Positions 6,375 to 14,133 of a stretch of 16,507 nucleotides of DNA are shown in pieces (position 1 is the first letter of the stretch; every line of letters begins with the position of its first letter). The notes under the pieces were generated by a model. That model was not told where the DNA came from. It did no database searches and saw nothing but the letters and a program-made list of their open reading frames with translations. The stretch is from contig CAYGKP010000036.1 in NCBI GenBank assembly GCA_964350605.1, forward strand, positions 1 through 16,507, in the 5' to 3' direction. Both the position numbers and the translations under genes were made by a program. This DNA comes from CAYGKP01 sp964350605. GTDB taxonomy: Bacteria; Bacteroidota; Bacteroidia; Cytophagales; JAAEPT01.

Positions 6375-9300
6375 ATGGAACTGCGTCAAAATTGGTTTGG
6401 TATAAAAACAGGAATTCTCTTGAACATTCTAAGCCCCATTACGTTGTCTTTACGTGGCTATCCGCCTCGTCGACTTTCTGGAATCAACTCCAACACCTTG
6501 CGTTCATTTTCTTTCCGCGCATCTGCCCGCGTTTCGCTTCTAACTGTCTGTCTGCTGCTGGCGAGCGCAAGCCTGAAAGCTCAATTGGGCTACCAGGATG
6601 ACTACAATGACGGCAGCCTGGGCGCGTGGACGACGGACGCGCAATACCCTTTGGCCGAAACCGGTGGCGCACTCGTGGTGGGGCCTTGCGCAAAGACCCA
6701 ATTGAACGCCAATTTTTCACTCAATCTGGGCGGGGAAATCAACATCACCAGCACACCCATCTTGACCCTGCGGGTTCGCTCCAATCAAACGCTTCAACTG
6801 CGTGTGGACCTAATGGATGCAACCAATGCGGTCAACTCGCCCAAAGTGCAACGATCGGTCACTTCCTCTGGTACGTATTCGGATTACACGTTCGACTTCA
6901 GTTCGGTGACCGGTGTGAATCGCGCGCGGATCACCCAACTAGTCTTCTACTTTCAGCCAGGTGTGTTCTCGTTTACGGGCACCGTGCGCCTCGATAGCTT
7001 AGTTCTTGGTAGTGGAGGCAGCAGCGTGAATGTGACCACTTCGTCGATTCGCCTCAACCAAGTAGGCTTCATGCCCCAGCTTCCCAAGAAAGCGGCGGTA
7101 ATCGGGTCGGGGTCTGGGGCTTTTGAGATTTTAACCGCCGATGACAAGCAAGTGGTCTATACTGGTACTTTGAGCGGCGCCAACACCTGGCCCCACACGG
7201 GCGAATCGGTACGCATTGCTGACTTTACCGATTTGGAGTCTCCTGGCGAGTACGTGCTCCACGTACCCGGATTTGGTGTTTCCTACCCCTTTGAAATTAG
7301 CCTCGCTGCCGCCTACGATCCGCTGACCTATACAGCTCGCTCGTTTTACTACTCGCGCTGTTCTTCGCCCGTTACTGCATTGAACGGCGGCACCTGGGCC
7401 CGTGCCGCAGGGCACCCCGACAACAACGTTCGGATTCACTCCTCCGCTGCCTCAGCCAGTCGCCCAACGAACACCATTGTCTCGAGCCCAGGGGGCTGGT
7501 ACGACGCTGGAGACTACGGCAAGTACCTCCCAAGCGCGGCGATTTCAGTCTTCAACTTGCTCTCGGCCTACGAGCACCACAGTGCGATGTTCGATACCCT
7601 GGACCTGAACATCCCCGAGAGTGGCAACTCGGTGCCAGACATTCTTGACGAGGTGCGCTATGAACTCGACTGGCTGCTGACCATGCAGGAACCAACCGAG
7701 GGCTTTGTCTATCACAAACTGACCACGCTGAATTTTGTGGGCGATGTGATGCCCAACGTGGCAGGGGGCCAGCGGTACATGATCGGCTACACCACGCCTG
7801 CTACGCTGGACTTCGCTGCGATGATGGCCATGGCCGCACGCATTTACCAACCCTTTGACCCCACGTTTGCCGCCACTTGTTCGACCCGCGCGGTCCAGGC
7901 CTACAACTGGGCAGTGGCCAACCCGAACGTGTATTACAGCCAACCAGGAGATGTGAGCACGGGCGCCTATGGCGATAACAATTCAGCTGATGAATTCGCC
8001 TGGGCCCGAGCCGAGCTGTTCATTACCACAGGAAACGCAGCCTACAAGCCGAGTGCAGCCGCCTTCAATAGTGCCTGGTTGCCCGGTTGGAACAACATGT
8101 ATACGCTTGGTCTAATCAGTTTGATCCGTCACAAGACAGACCTAGCCAGTGACTTTGAAGCTGCCTGGGAAAGCCGACTGCTGGTCATCGCCAACGAACA
8201 CCGCAACCATGCCAATTTTGTCTCCGCGTACCGGGTGCCCATGGGTCGCGACAATTTCAACTTCAACTGGGGCAGCAACGCCATCGCGGGAAACATGGGG
8301 ATGATTCTCGGCACAGCCTACAAACTGACCGGAGACGACAGCTACCTGGAGGCCGAGATCGGTGTGTACGATTATCTATTGGGCCGCAACGGGACGAATT
8401 ACAGCTTTGTGTCAGGCTTGGGTGAAAAGACCCCGCTGGACTTTCACCATCGGCCCAGCTTCGCGGATGGCATTCCAGCACCCGTCCCTGGCCACATGGT
8501 CGGTGGCCCGCACAACAACGTAGTGGGGGATTGCGACGAGATCAATTACCCCTCCTCTTTACGGGGGGCAAGGTATATCGATGAGTACTGTAGCTACTCG
8601 ACCAACGAGAATGCCGTGAACTATACCGCCCCCATGATCTTCGTCGCGGCCGACATCCTCGATGCTGGCAAGATGGTGACCTGCGGCAGCCTGAATGTCT
8701 CGGGCGGGCCCTCCAGTGGTGGGTATTGCGAGGGAGACAACCTTGGTTTTAAGGTGACCACATCGGGCACCGGGCTTACGCATCAATGGCGCAGAGGCCT
8801 GTCGCCGCTGAGCAATGTCGCTCCCTATTCGGGCACAAAAACAGATAGCCTATCCATCACAGCCCTATCGAGCAGTGAGGCGGGCAGCTATGACCTTTTG
8901 GTCACCGACTTGTGCGGATCGACGGCAACGATTCCTGCGTTCTCGATCTCTGTTTCGCCAAAGCCCAACTTGGTAGTCACCGAACCAACCGCCGTTTGCG
9001 CGCCAAGCACCATCAACCTGACCACGGGCATCTGGACCGATGCCGCCTCGACCAGCGGAACGGTCAGTTACTACAGCAACGCGACACTCAGCACCAGTGT
9101 ATCCACTCCCACTGCCGTGGCCGACTCGGGGCGCTACTACATCCTAAAGACCAGCGGAGTGTGCTCGGATACTGCTGAAGCATTGCTCACTATTAATACG
9201 GGCGCGCCCGCGGTGCCGACCATCACCGAGTACTTCACAACCCTTACCTCGAGTGTGGCGCCCGCCTATCAGTGGTACCTCGACAACTCGATCGAAACCG

Positions 9301-9668
9301 ATAGCACCTCGCGGACTTATGTAATGGAATCCACCGGCACCTACCGCGTGGATGTGACCAACGCCTGCGGGACCACTTCCTCAGCCGATCGAGTGGTCAC
9401 CGTGCTATCGGTGCCAACCGAAGCCTTGAAAGCTGGGCTTCGCCTCTACCCCAACCCTTCGGCGGGTCTGGTGACGCTGGAATGGGATGGATCCTCGGTG
9501 GGCAGTGGGCAGTTGCGTTTGCTCGACCTGTGGGGTCGTGAGCAGCAAGTGCAGGGCTGGAATGGCTCCTCAGCTTCGTTCGACCTGGGCGATTTGCCCG
9601 CAGGCCGCTACGTGCTCCTGCTCGACTTGGGCGACCAGCAAGTGGCCCTTCCGCTGATTAAGCGGTAA
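6375..9668 (+). CDS. T9SS-secreted family-9 glycoside hydrolase (endoglucanase-like)
   Basis: The 1,097-aa enzyme is predicted to cleave beta-1,4-glucan such as cellulose outside the cell. The signal peptide core (about 52-69) ends SLKA before Gln70. Residues 73-213 are a beta-sandwich, carbohydrate-binding-like module (DDYNDGSLGAWTTD...). Residues 224-309 are the Ig-like domain that precedes many GH9 enzymes (IRLNQVGFMPQ). The catalytic domain spans about 312-765, with WYDAGDYGKY (Asp377 and Asp380, nucleophilic-water site), HHRPSFADG (His691-His692) and YSTNENAVNYTAP (Glu745, the expected acid). All catalytic residues are present. Two Ig-like repeats (about 770-1010) and a T9SS sorting domain (LRLYPNPSAG to the final IKR) follow. 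The n-region before the signal core is unusually long (about 50 residues); a TTG near 6498 is an alternative start. It is divergent from the membrane AraC regulator. Confidence 0.93.
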   Translation: MELRQNWFGIKTGILLNILSPITLSLRGYPPRRLSGINSNTLRSFSFRASARVSLLTVCLLLASASLKAQLGYQDDYNDGSLGAWTTDAQYPLAETGGALVVGPCAKTQLNANFSLNLGGEINITSTPILTLRVRSNQTLQLRVDLMDATNAVNSPKVQRSVTSSGTYSDYTFDFSSVTGVNRARITQLVFYFQPGVFSFTGTVRLDSLVLGSGGSSVNVTTSSIRLNQVGFMPQLPKKAAVIGSGSGAFEILTADDKQVVYTGTLSGANTWPHTGESVRIADFTDLESPGEYVLHVPGFGVSYPFEISLAAAYDPLTYTARSFYYSRCSSPVTALNGGTWARAAGHPDNNVRIHSSAASASRPTNTIVSSPGGWYDAGDYGKYLPSAAISVFNLLSAYEHHSAMFDTLDLNIPESGNSVPDILDEVRYELDWLLTMQEPTEGFVYHKLTTLNFVGDVMPNVAGGQRYMIGYTTPATLDFAAMMAMAARIYQPFDPTFAATCSTRAVQAYNWAVANPNVYYSQPGDVSTGAYGDNNSADEFAWARAELFITTGNAAYKPSAAAFNSAWLPGWNNMYTLGLISLIRHKTDLASDFEAAWESRLLVIANEHRNHANFVSAYRVPMGRDNFNFNWGSNAIAGNMGMILGTAYKLTGDDSYLEAEIGVYDYLLGRNGTNYSFVSGLGEKTPLDFHHRPSFADGIPAPVPGHMVGGPHNNVVGDCDEINYPSSLRGARYIDEYCSYSTNENAVNYTAPMIFVAADILDAGKMVTCGSLNVSGGPSSGGYCEGDNLGFKVTTSGTGLTHQWRRGLSPLSNVAPYSGTKTDSLSITALSSSEAGSYDLLVTDLCGSTATIPAFSISVSPKPNLVVTEPTAVCAPSTINLTTGIWTDAASTSGTVSYYSNATLSTSVSTPTAVADSGRYYILKTSGVCSDTAEALLTINTGAPAVPTITEYFTTLTSSVAPAYQWYLDNSIETDSTSRTYVMESTGTYRVDVTNACGTTSSADRVVTVLSVPTEALKAGLRLYPNPSAGLVTLEWDGSSVGSGQLRLLDLWGREQQVQGWNGSSASFDLGDLPAGRYVLLLDLGDQQVALPLIKR

Positions 9669-9752
9669 GAATCCCCTCCTGATTTCGTAACCTGTTGAAA
9701 ACCTTATCCCTTGCGGTAGGGTGCCTGCGGCCAGGAGTTGCCATATTTGGGG

Positions 9753-10673
9753 ATGGAACCCACAGGCCTTCGTTTCGCAGTTGTCGACATTGGGTCGAAC
9801 GCCATTCGCTTCCAGGTCTCGAGCGTCTACGAGAGCCACGAAGAAGAGGTCTCCTACAAGAAGCTCGAGTTCATTCGCTTTCCCCTGCGCCTGGGCCACG
9901 ACGTATTCACCACCGGTCGCATCGGCCTCGAAAACGAAATTCGGTTCATCAAACTGATGAATACCTTCAAGCTCTTAATGGAGCTCTACCAGGTGAACGA
10001 CTACCTCTTCGCGGCCACCTCGGCCATGCGCGAAGCTGAGAATGGAAAAGAGATTGTCGCCAAGGTGAAGGAACTTGTCGGGGTCGAGATCAAGATCATT
10101 ACCGGGACCATCGAGGCAGATTTGCTGAACAAGGTGATCCAGTCGCGTTACAACCTTGAGGACTACGTCCACATCGACCTGGGCGGTGGCTCGACGGAAA
10201 TCAACATCTACCGCGGTGGCGAGAAAGTAACCTCTCGCTCCTTCCGAATCGGAACGGTCCGTTTGCTCGACAAGAAGGACAACCCCGAGACCTGGAAAGA
10301 ACTCCAATTGTGGCTGAAGGAGAACGTCACCTTTAAGGCCATCGGCATCGGGACAGGTGGAAACATCAACAAGCTCCATGACCTCTCTGGTCTCAAAGAC
10401 TCCCGGCCCCTGAGCCTCGCGCAGATTCGAAAGCTGAAGAAAACCCTCGAGGGGATGACCTACGAGGAGCGGATGGCCAAGTACTACTTGAACCCCGACC
10501 GCGCCGACGTCATCGTGCCGGCCTGTGAGGTGTTCAGCTCGGTGATGGGCTGGGCGGGCCTCTCCCAGATTTACGTACCGAAAATGGGCCTAAAAGAAGG
10601 CATCGTTCAAGAGTTGTATCAAAAGCATACCAAGCGACGCTTTAAGAAGGTCTCGGTTTTGCAATCCTTTTAG
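9753..10673 (+). CDS. ppx: Ppx/GppA-family phosphatase (exopolyphosphatase-like)
   Basis: The 306 aa form a single ASKHA-fold phosphatase of the Ppx/GppA family, which hydrolyses inorganic polyphosphate or converts pppGpp to ppGpp in the cytoplasm. Motifs are phosphate-1 VDIGSNAIRF (11-20), AATSAMREAENG (87-98), ITGTIEA with catalytic-type Glu121 (116-122), phosphate-2 HIDLGGGSTEIN (140-151), the nucleotide-site glycines GIGTGGNINKL (198-208) and a C-terminal GLKEGIV (279-285). It lacks the extra C-terminal HD-like domain of the approximately 500-aa proteobacterial enzymes, as is usual for short forms. The ATG at 9753 puts the first motif at the normal distance. AGGAG at 9733-9737 sits directly before a TTG at 9738, but that start would add only five unconserved residues. 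Sequence alone does not separate Ppx from GppA activity. Confidence 0.9.
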   Translation: MEPTGLRFAVVDIGSNAIRFQVSSVYESHEEEVSYKKLEFIRFPLRLGHDVFTTGRIGLENEIRFIKLMNTFKLLMELYQVNDYLFAATSAMREAENGKEIVAKVKELVGVEIKIITGTIEADLLNKVIQSRYNLEDYVHIDLGGGSTEINIYRGGEKVTSRSFRIGTVRLLDKKDNPETWKELQLWLKENVTFKAIGIGTGGNINKLHDLSGLKDSRPLSLAQIRKLKKTLEGMTYEERMAKYYLNPDRADVIVPACEVFSSVMGWAGLSQIYVPKMGLKEGIVQELYQKHTKRRFKKVSVLQSF

Positions 10674-10691
10674 GGTCAAGAGCCAGAGGCC

Positions 10692-10722
10692 TTTAGGACA
10701 GCACTTCAATTTTGTACCTTTA
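10692..10722 (+). promoter_or_regulatory. Possible promoter of the gldJ-like gene
   Basis: TACCTTTA (10715-10722) matches the -7 pattern TAnnTTTG except for the last base. A weak TTTA (10692-10695) lies 19 bases upstream in the place of the -33 TTTG. The predicted leader is about 28 bases. The -7 match is seen; the -33 match is poor. Confidence 0.35.
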
Positions 10723-10756
10723 TGGGATTGTGGGTGCCTAACCGACAACCGATACC

Positions 10757-11977
10757 ATGAAAACCAGGCAGTTGCGGCATTTTTCCCTTGTGGCGTTCAG
10801 CGCGGCCGGGTTGCTACTTTCCGGTTGTGCGAAGGACAAAAAGCCGGACAGCAAGAACATCGGCGATGCCTCAACAATTACTGGAATCTCCTACGGCGAA
10901 GAAGGGGCCTTCAATCCCCAACAGTTCGATGGTCAAAAAGCCGGACCTGGTTTGGTCTACATCGAAGGCGGCTATGCCCAAATCGGAAACCCAGTCGACG
11001 ATACCTATCCCTTCCGCAACACCCAGGAGCACAAAGTCACCGTCCGCTCCTTTCTGCTCGACGAAACCGAAGTAGCCAACATCCACTGGCAGGAATACAT
11101 GCACTACGTGCGCAAAGACTCCAGTAAAGAGGTGTATGAGGCCTCCCTGCCCGACACCACCGTGTGGGCCACTGACCTGGGTTTCAACGACCCAATGGTC
11201 GAGCACTATTATTCCTACCCGGGCTATCGGTTTTACCCGGTCGTTGGTGTCTCTTGGCTTCAAGCCCAGGATTACTGCATTTGGCGGACCAACGTAGTCA
11301 ATGGCTTGCAGGACAACTTTGCGTCAGACGGCACGAACACCTGGGTGAACACCGCCATCAACGAAGGGACTACACTGCCCAATTACCGCTTGCCCACCGA
11401 ACAGGAATGGGAGTACGCCGCCATGGCCTTTGTGGGCGTATCAGAAAACGAAGACGAGGGCGTGCGGCGCATCTACCCGTGGACGGGTCACTCGCTCCGC
11501 AACCCGTACGGGAACAAGAAGCCCATCCTAAAGAACAAGCGCCAGACGCTCGGCCAGTTCATGGCCAACTTCAAGCGGGGGCGTGGCGACTACGGCGGCG
11601 TAGCTGGGCAGGTGAAAAATGACGGGGCCTTTTACACCGACTACATTTACGCCTTCCCGCCGAACGATTTCCACCTCTACAACATGGCAGGCAATGTCTC
11701 CGAATGGGTGGAAGATACTTTCAAACCGATCTCCTTATTAAAAGACGAAGAAACTGGCTCGGTACCAACCGAGCTAACCTATGGCACCCCAGAGTTCGAC
11801 CCCGAGTCAGACATGTTCTCGGCCTACTCCGAGGACTTTAAGGTCTACAAAGGCGGCTCCTGGGCCGACGTAGCCTTCTGGCTCTCGCCGGGCACCCGGC
11901 GGTACATGGCCTTCGACTCCTCGTCCTCGACTGTCGGCTTTCGTTGTGCGATGGACCAGCTCGACCAGGGCAACTAG
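10757..11977 (+). CDS. gldJ: GldJ-like gliding motility/T9SS lipoprotein with formylglycine-generating-enzyme fold
   Basis: The 406-aa protein has a lipoprotein signal ending LLLSGC with Cys24, so it should be anchored in the outer membrane facing the periplasm. In this family GldJ and GldK work with the GldLMN motor to support type IX secretion and gliding. The FGE/sulfatase-modifying-factor domain fills residues 60-400: GPGLVYIEGGYAQIG, FLLDETEVANIHWQEYMHYV, LPDTTVWATDLGFNDP, YPVVGVSWLQAQDYCIWRTN, NYRLPTEQEWEYAA, LYNMAGNVSEWVEDT, YKGGSWADVAFWLSPGTRRY and SSSTVGFRCAMD. GldJ is preferred over GldK because of the T-G-x-x-Y...GGF-like opening, GPGLV and the LPDTxVW segment. It is shorter than Flavobacterium johnsoniae GldJ, which I recall as about 560 aa. 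It supports export of the two T9SS cargo proteins encoded nearby. The start shares the 14-mer GATACCATGAAAAC with the micro-ORF at 15503. Confidence 0.85.
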   Translation: MKTRQLRHFSLVAFSAAGLLLSGCAKDKKPDSKNIGDASTITGISYGEEGAFNPQQFDGQKAGPGLVYIEGGYAQIGNPVDDTYPFRNTQEHKVTVRSFLLDETEVANIHWQEYMHYVRKDSSKEVYEASLPDTTVWATDLGFNDPMVEHYYSYPGYRFYPVVGVSWLQAQDYCIWRTNVVNGLQDNFASDGTNTWVNTAINEGTTLPNYRLPTEQEWEYAAMAFVGVSENEDEGVRRIYPWTGHSLRNPYGNKKPILKNKRQTLGQFMANFKRGRGDYGGVAGQVKNDGAFYTDYIYAFPPNDFHLYNMAGNVSEWVEDTFKPISLLKDEETGSVPTELTYGTPEFDPESDMFSAYSEDFKVYKGGSWADVAFWLSPGTRRYMAFDSSSSTVGFRCAMDQLDQGN

Positions 11978-12053
11978 TCGCTCGCCAAACTGCTCGCCCA
12001 CTCCTTTTTACGCGACTCGCTTGCCTCGAATCGCAGAACGCATGGCAATTTCC

Positions 12054-12075
12054 TTATATGCGTTTGAACATATAA
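12054..12075. promoter_or_regulatory. Operator-like inverted repeat before the AhpD-family gene
   Basis: TTATATG and CATATAA form a perfect 7-bp inverted repeat separated by CGTTTGAA. A -7-like box TGCGTTTG (12059-12066, one mismatch to TAnnTTTG) lies inside it. This is the usual place for a repressor operator, as with MarR- or TetR-type regulators of peroxide or thiol stress genes. No regulator gene is adjacent, and no convincing -33 element was found. Confidence 0.5.
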
Positions 12076-12100
12076 CCGAAGCGGGTGGTTATAAAGATGT

Positions 12101-12646
12101 ATGCCAAATTTCAAACCACAACCCCGAAATCAAGTTTCATCAGCAAACCAGGAGATTTATGACAACCTGGAATCAAACGTCGGCTTCGTCCCGAACATCT
12201 ATGCCAACTACGCCAACTCAGATGTCACGCTAGGCGCAATCCTAAGTCTATCAAATGCTCTGAAGAAAGGTGGCTTTTCGGCAGCCGAGATCGAGGCAAT
12301 TTCCCTGGCAGTATCCTCAGAAAACGAGTGTGAATACTGCATTGCTGCCCACACGGCCGTAGGCCAGAAGAGTGGGCTGAGCGAGGACCAAACAGTTGCC
12401 ATCCGCCAGGGTGAGATCAACGATTCGAAGCTCAAAGCTATCACCTCTCTGGCCCGTGAGATCACCAAATCACATGGACGACCAACGAATGAGTCCATCG
12501 AGTGGTTCTTCTCGGCGGGTTACACCAAATCGCACTTGGTCGAGTTGATCGCCCTGGTCGGTTTGAACACCGCGAACAATTACCTGAATATTATTGCCCA
12601 GACCCCGGTGGATTTCCCCGCGGTGCCTGAGCTACAGCAGGCCTGA
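12101..12646 (+). CDS. Alkylhydroperoxidase AhpD/carboxymuconolactone decarboxylase-family protein
   Basis: The 181-aa, all-helical, predicted cytoplasmic protein carries the AhpD-type active-site pattern E-x11-C-x2-C-x3-H exactly: Glu65, Cys77, Cys80 and His84 (in ENECEYCIAAHT). This pattern supports a thiol-dependent peroxidase or disulfide-reductase role rather than the metal-free decarboxylase branch, which lacks the cysteines. Segments GFVPNIYANYANS (28-40) and the C-terminal VGLNTANNYLN (153-163) are typical of the YciW/PA0269-like uncharacterised peroxidase-related subgroup. It stands alone, 123 bases after gldJ, with its own operator-like repeat upstream and a strong terminator downstream. 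It is therefore likely a single-gene stress unit. The natural substrate cannot be read from the sequence. Confidence 0.9.
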   Translation: MPNFKPQPRNQVSSANQEIYDNLESNVGFVPNIYANYANSDVTLGAILSLSNALKKGGFSAAEIEAISLAVSSENECEYCIAAHTAVGQKSGLSEDQTVAIRQGEINDSKLKAITSLAREITKSHGRPTNESIEWFFSAGYTKSHLVELIALVGLNTANNYLNIIAQTPVDFPAVPELQQA

Positions 12647-12656
12647 TTGGATCAGG
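12642..12656 (+). other. Short hairpin over the stop codon of the AhpD-family gene
   Basis: CCTGAT-TGG-ATCAGG is a perfect 6-bp stem with a 3-base loop. Its left arm contains the TGA stop codon (12644-12646). It may stabilise the 3' end of the message together with the larger terminator just downstream. Confidence 0.35.
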
Positions 12657-12672
12657 TTGGTCGGTTCGCAGG

Positions 12673-12692
12673 CGCCCCTCTTCGGAGGGGCG
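12673..12692 (+). terminator. Intrinsic terminator after the AhpD-family gene
   Basis: CGCCCCTC-TTCG-GAGGGGCG is a perfect 8-bp GC-rich stem with a UUCG tetraloop, followed by TTTGCATT. It lies between the stop of the plus-strand gene and the stop of the convergent four-gene operon at 12699. The T-run is short, so termination may be leaky. Confidence 0.75.
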
Positions 12693-12698
12693 TTTGCA

Positions 12699-13493
12699 TT
12701 ACTGGCCCTCTTCGGCTTCGCGGCTTTGGCGTTCCATGTCTTCAGTCCACTGCCTGATCTGCTCGGGAGTCATCTCCTCGGCTTCTTCAGCTTCCTCCCA
12801 CTCCATCTCGCCGTCTCGGAGCATCTGCTCTGATACCTCGGGGCTCGTTTCCTCGTAGAACTCCGTTCCTTCTTCGTACATCTCGAGCTCCTCCATCATC
12901 TGACGAAATTCCTCAGGGCTCATGTCTCGAAATTGTTCCGCCGGGTCTACCCGCTCTTCAGTTGTCTCGCTACTGCCCTCCTTCCAATCGTAAGGATTGT
13001 GCGACTCGCGAACTCGGGGGCCGTCGCCAAGCCTCCAGCCCCTGGGGGTCAAGACGCAATCTTCCAGGTGCAGCACGTACTTCTCGCCGTCGAGGGTAAA
13101 GTCGATATCAAGTTCGGCCTCGAACACGCGAAGGTCGTGCCTCTCTAACTCGTAGGTGATCTCGCCGAGCTTCGCGCGGGCCCAATCGATTTCGAAGAGC
13201 GATTCGCATTCCTCCTCGTAGTTCCGCTGGTAGGTTCGAAACTTACGGTCGACTTGCTTCTCAATCTCCTGTGGTGTACTGCCATTCAGGCCCAGCTGGG
13301 TGCTGCTTTGAAACACCTCTAAGATCCACGGCTTGTCCTTCTCGAGTAGGCGATACTTGTCGAGTGACTTGCCCTTTTGAAGCGCCCGGAACACCTTCTT
13401 TCCAAAGGGTTCGGGGTTCTTGAGCTTCGTCTGGGCGTGCAGACTTCCAAAGGAAGCCAGTAAGAGAATCAGTAGTGTAAACTTCGTTTTCAT
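12699..13493 (-). CDS. Exported four-paralogue family member 4 (long acidic tail)
   Basis: The 264-aa product is the last gene of the tandem operon. The signal peptide (1-20) ends SLHA before Gln21. The shared domain (about 25-165) has NPEPFGKKVFRALQKGKSLD (26-45), KPWILEVFQ, IDWARAKLGEITYELERH, a beta strand FEAELDIDFTLDGEKYVLHL and LTPRGWRLGD (148-157). Residues 171-264 are a strongly acidic, probably helical tail. The tail holds two related 14-residue units, MSPEEFRQMMEELE (191-204) and MTPEQIRQWTEDME (241-254). I do not recognise the family. A periplasmic location follows from the signal peptide; there is no lipobox or sorting domain. The leader region is identical in DNA to that of the paralogue at 14134-14622. 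It starts six bases after the stop of the preceding gene. Confidence 0.85.
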   Translation of the reverse strand: MKTKFTLLILLLASFGSLHAQTKLKNPEPFGKKVFRALQKGKSLDKYRLLEKDKPWILEVFQSSTQLGLNGSTPQEIEKQVDRKFRTYQRNYEEECESLFEIDWARAKLGEITYELERHDLRVFEAELDIDFTLDGEKYVLHLEDCVLTPRGWRLGDGPRVRESHNPYDWKEGSSETTEERVDPAEQFRDMSPEEFRQMMEELEMYEEGTEFYEETSPEVSEQMLRDGEMEWEEAEEAEEMTPEQIRQWTEDMERQSREAEEGQ

Positions 13494-13496
13494 GAG
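13426..13496. repeat. 71-bp identical leader repeat, copy 1
   Basis: This copy covers the start codon, the whole signal peptide and the first mature codons of the gene at 12699-13493. It is identical, base for base, to 14555-14625. A further 14 bases (13498-13511) also match across the junction after a one-base offset. Confidence 0.9.
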
Positions 13497-13499
13497 TGA

Positions 13500-14084
13500 C
13501 TATTCTTCGATGGCTTCTTCCTCGGCGGCTTCGGTTTCGTGATACTCTTCGGCATACTCGTTAGCCTCCCAATCATGCTGATCACGGGGCATAATCAGGT
13601 GAAGATTGTCGGCCAACTTCCAGCCCTCGGTCAACAAAATGCTCTCGTCCAAGTCAAGAATCATCTCCTCTCCCTTGTACTCGAATGTGATTTCGATCCG
13701 TGCCTCGAACGAATGCTCACCATGCTTTTCAAGCTCATAGAGCACGTATAAAAGTTTCGCTTTCTTCCATTTCAATCGACTGCGCACCTCTTGAAGGGCT
13801 CTTGGAAACTGCGCTTCATTTTCCCCAAAGCGGGACTCTACCAGTTCTTCGATCTGTACTCGAGTCATGCCCTCGCGCAGAAACGCTCTGTCACGGGCAA
13901 ATACCTGGACAATTTCAGGCTTATGCCTGGGGAGAACTCGATAGTCATCTAGCGACTTGCCATCCTTTAGCGCCGCAAACAGTTCCTTGGCAAAAGGCTC
14001 TGGATTTTCAGGCAAAGATTGTGCGTGCAGGCTTGCTAGCGTACTAGCCAAAGCGAGGGCGGATAGCAAGAGTCTATTTATCAT
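13500..14084 (-). CDS. Exported four-paralogue family member 3 (acidic tail)
   Basis: The 194-aa protein has a signal peptide (1-21) ending SLHA before Gln22, which is different in sequence from those of its neighbours. The same domain follows: NPEPFAKELFAALKDGKSLD, KPEIVQVFAR, GMTRVQIEELVESRF, WKKAKLLYVLYELEKH, FEARIEITFEYKGEEMILDL and TEGWKLADNL. The C-terminus is a short acidic tail of Glu, Ala and Tyr (about 170-194). It shares the GMTR-x-x-(I/L)-x-E segment with the paralogue at 14628-15239, pointing to an A-B-A-B order in the operon. The start is 49 bases after the stop of the preceding gene, unlike the 5-6 base spacers at the other two junctions. Function unknown. Confidence 0.85.
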   Translation of the reverse strand: MINRLLLSALALASTLASLHAQSLPENPEPFAKELFAALKDGKSLDDYRVLPRHKPEIVQVFARDRAFLREGMTRVQIEELVESRFGENEAQFPRALQEVRSRLKWKKAKLLYVLYELEKHGEHSFEARIEITFEYKGEEMILDLDESILLTEGWKLADNLHLIMPRDQHDWEANEYAEEYHETEAAEEEAIEE

Positions 14085-14133
14085 TAAGCTATTCTCTGGT
14101 CAGCGCATGGCAACCCATTCGCCCGCTTTTAAG

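Noticed and set aside
7545..7943. Open frame of 132 codons on the minus strand
   Set aside because: Antisense to the GH9 catalytic domain; His/Arg/Val-rich shadow with no features.
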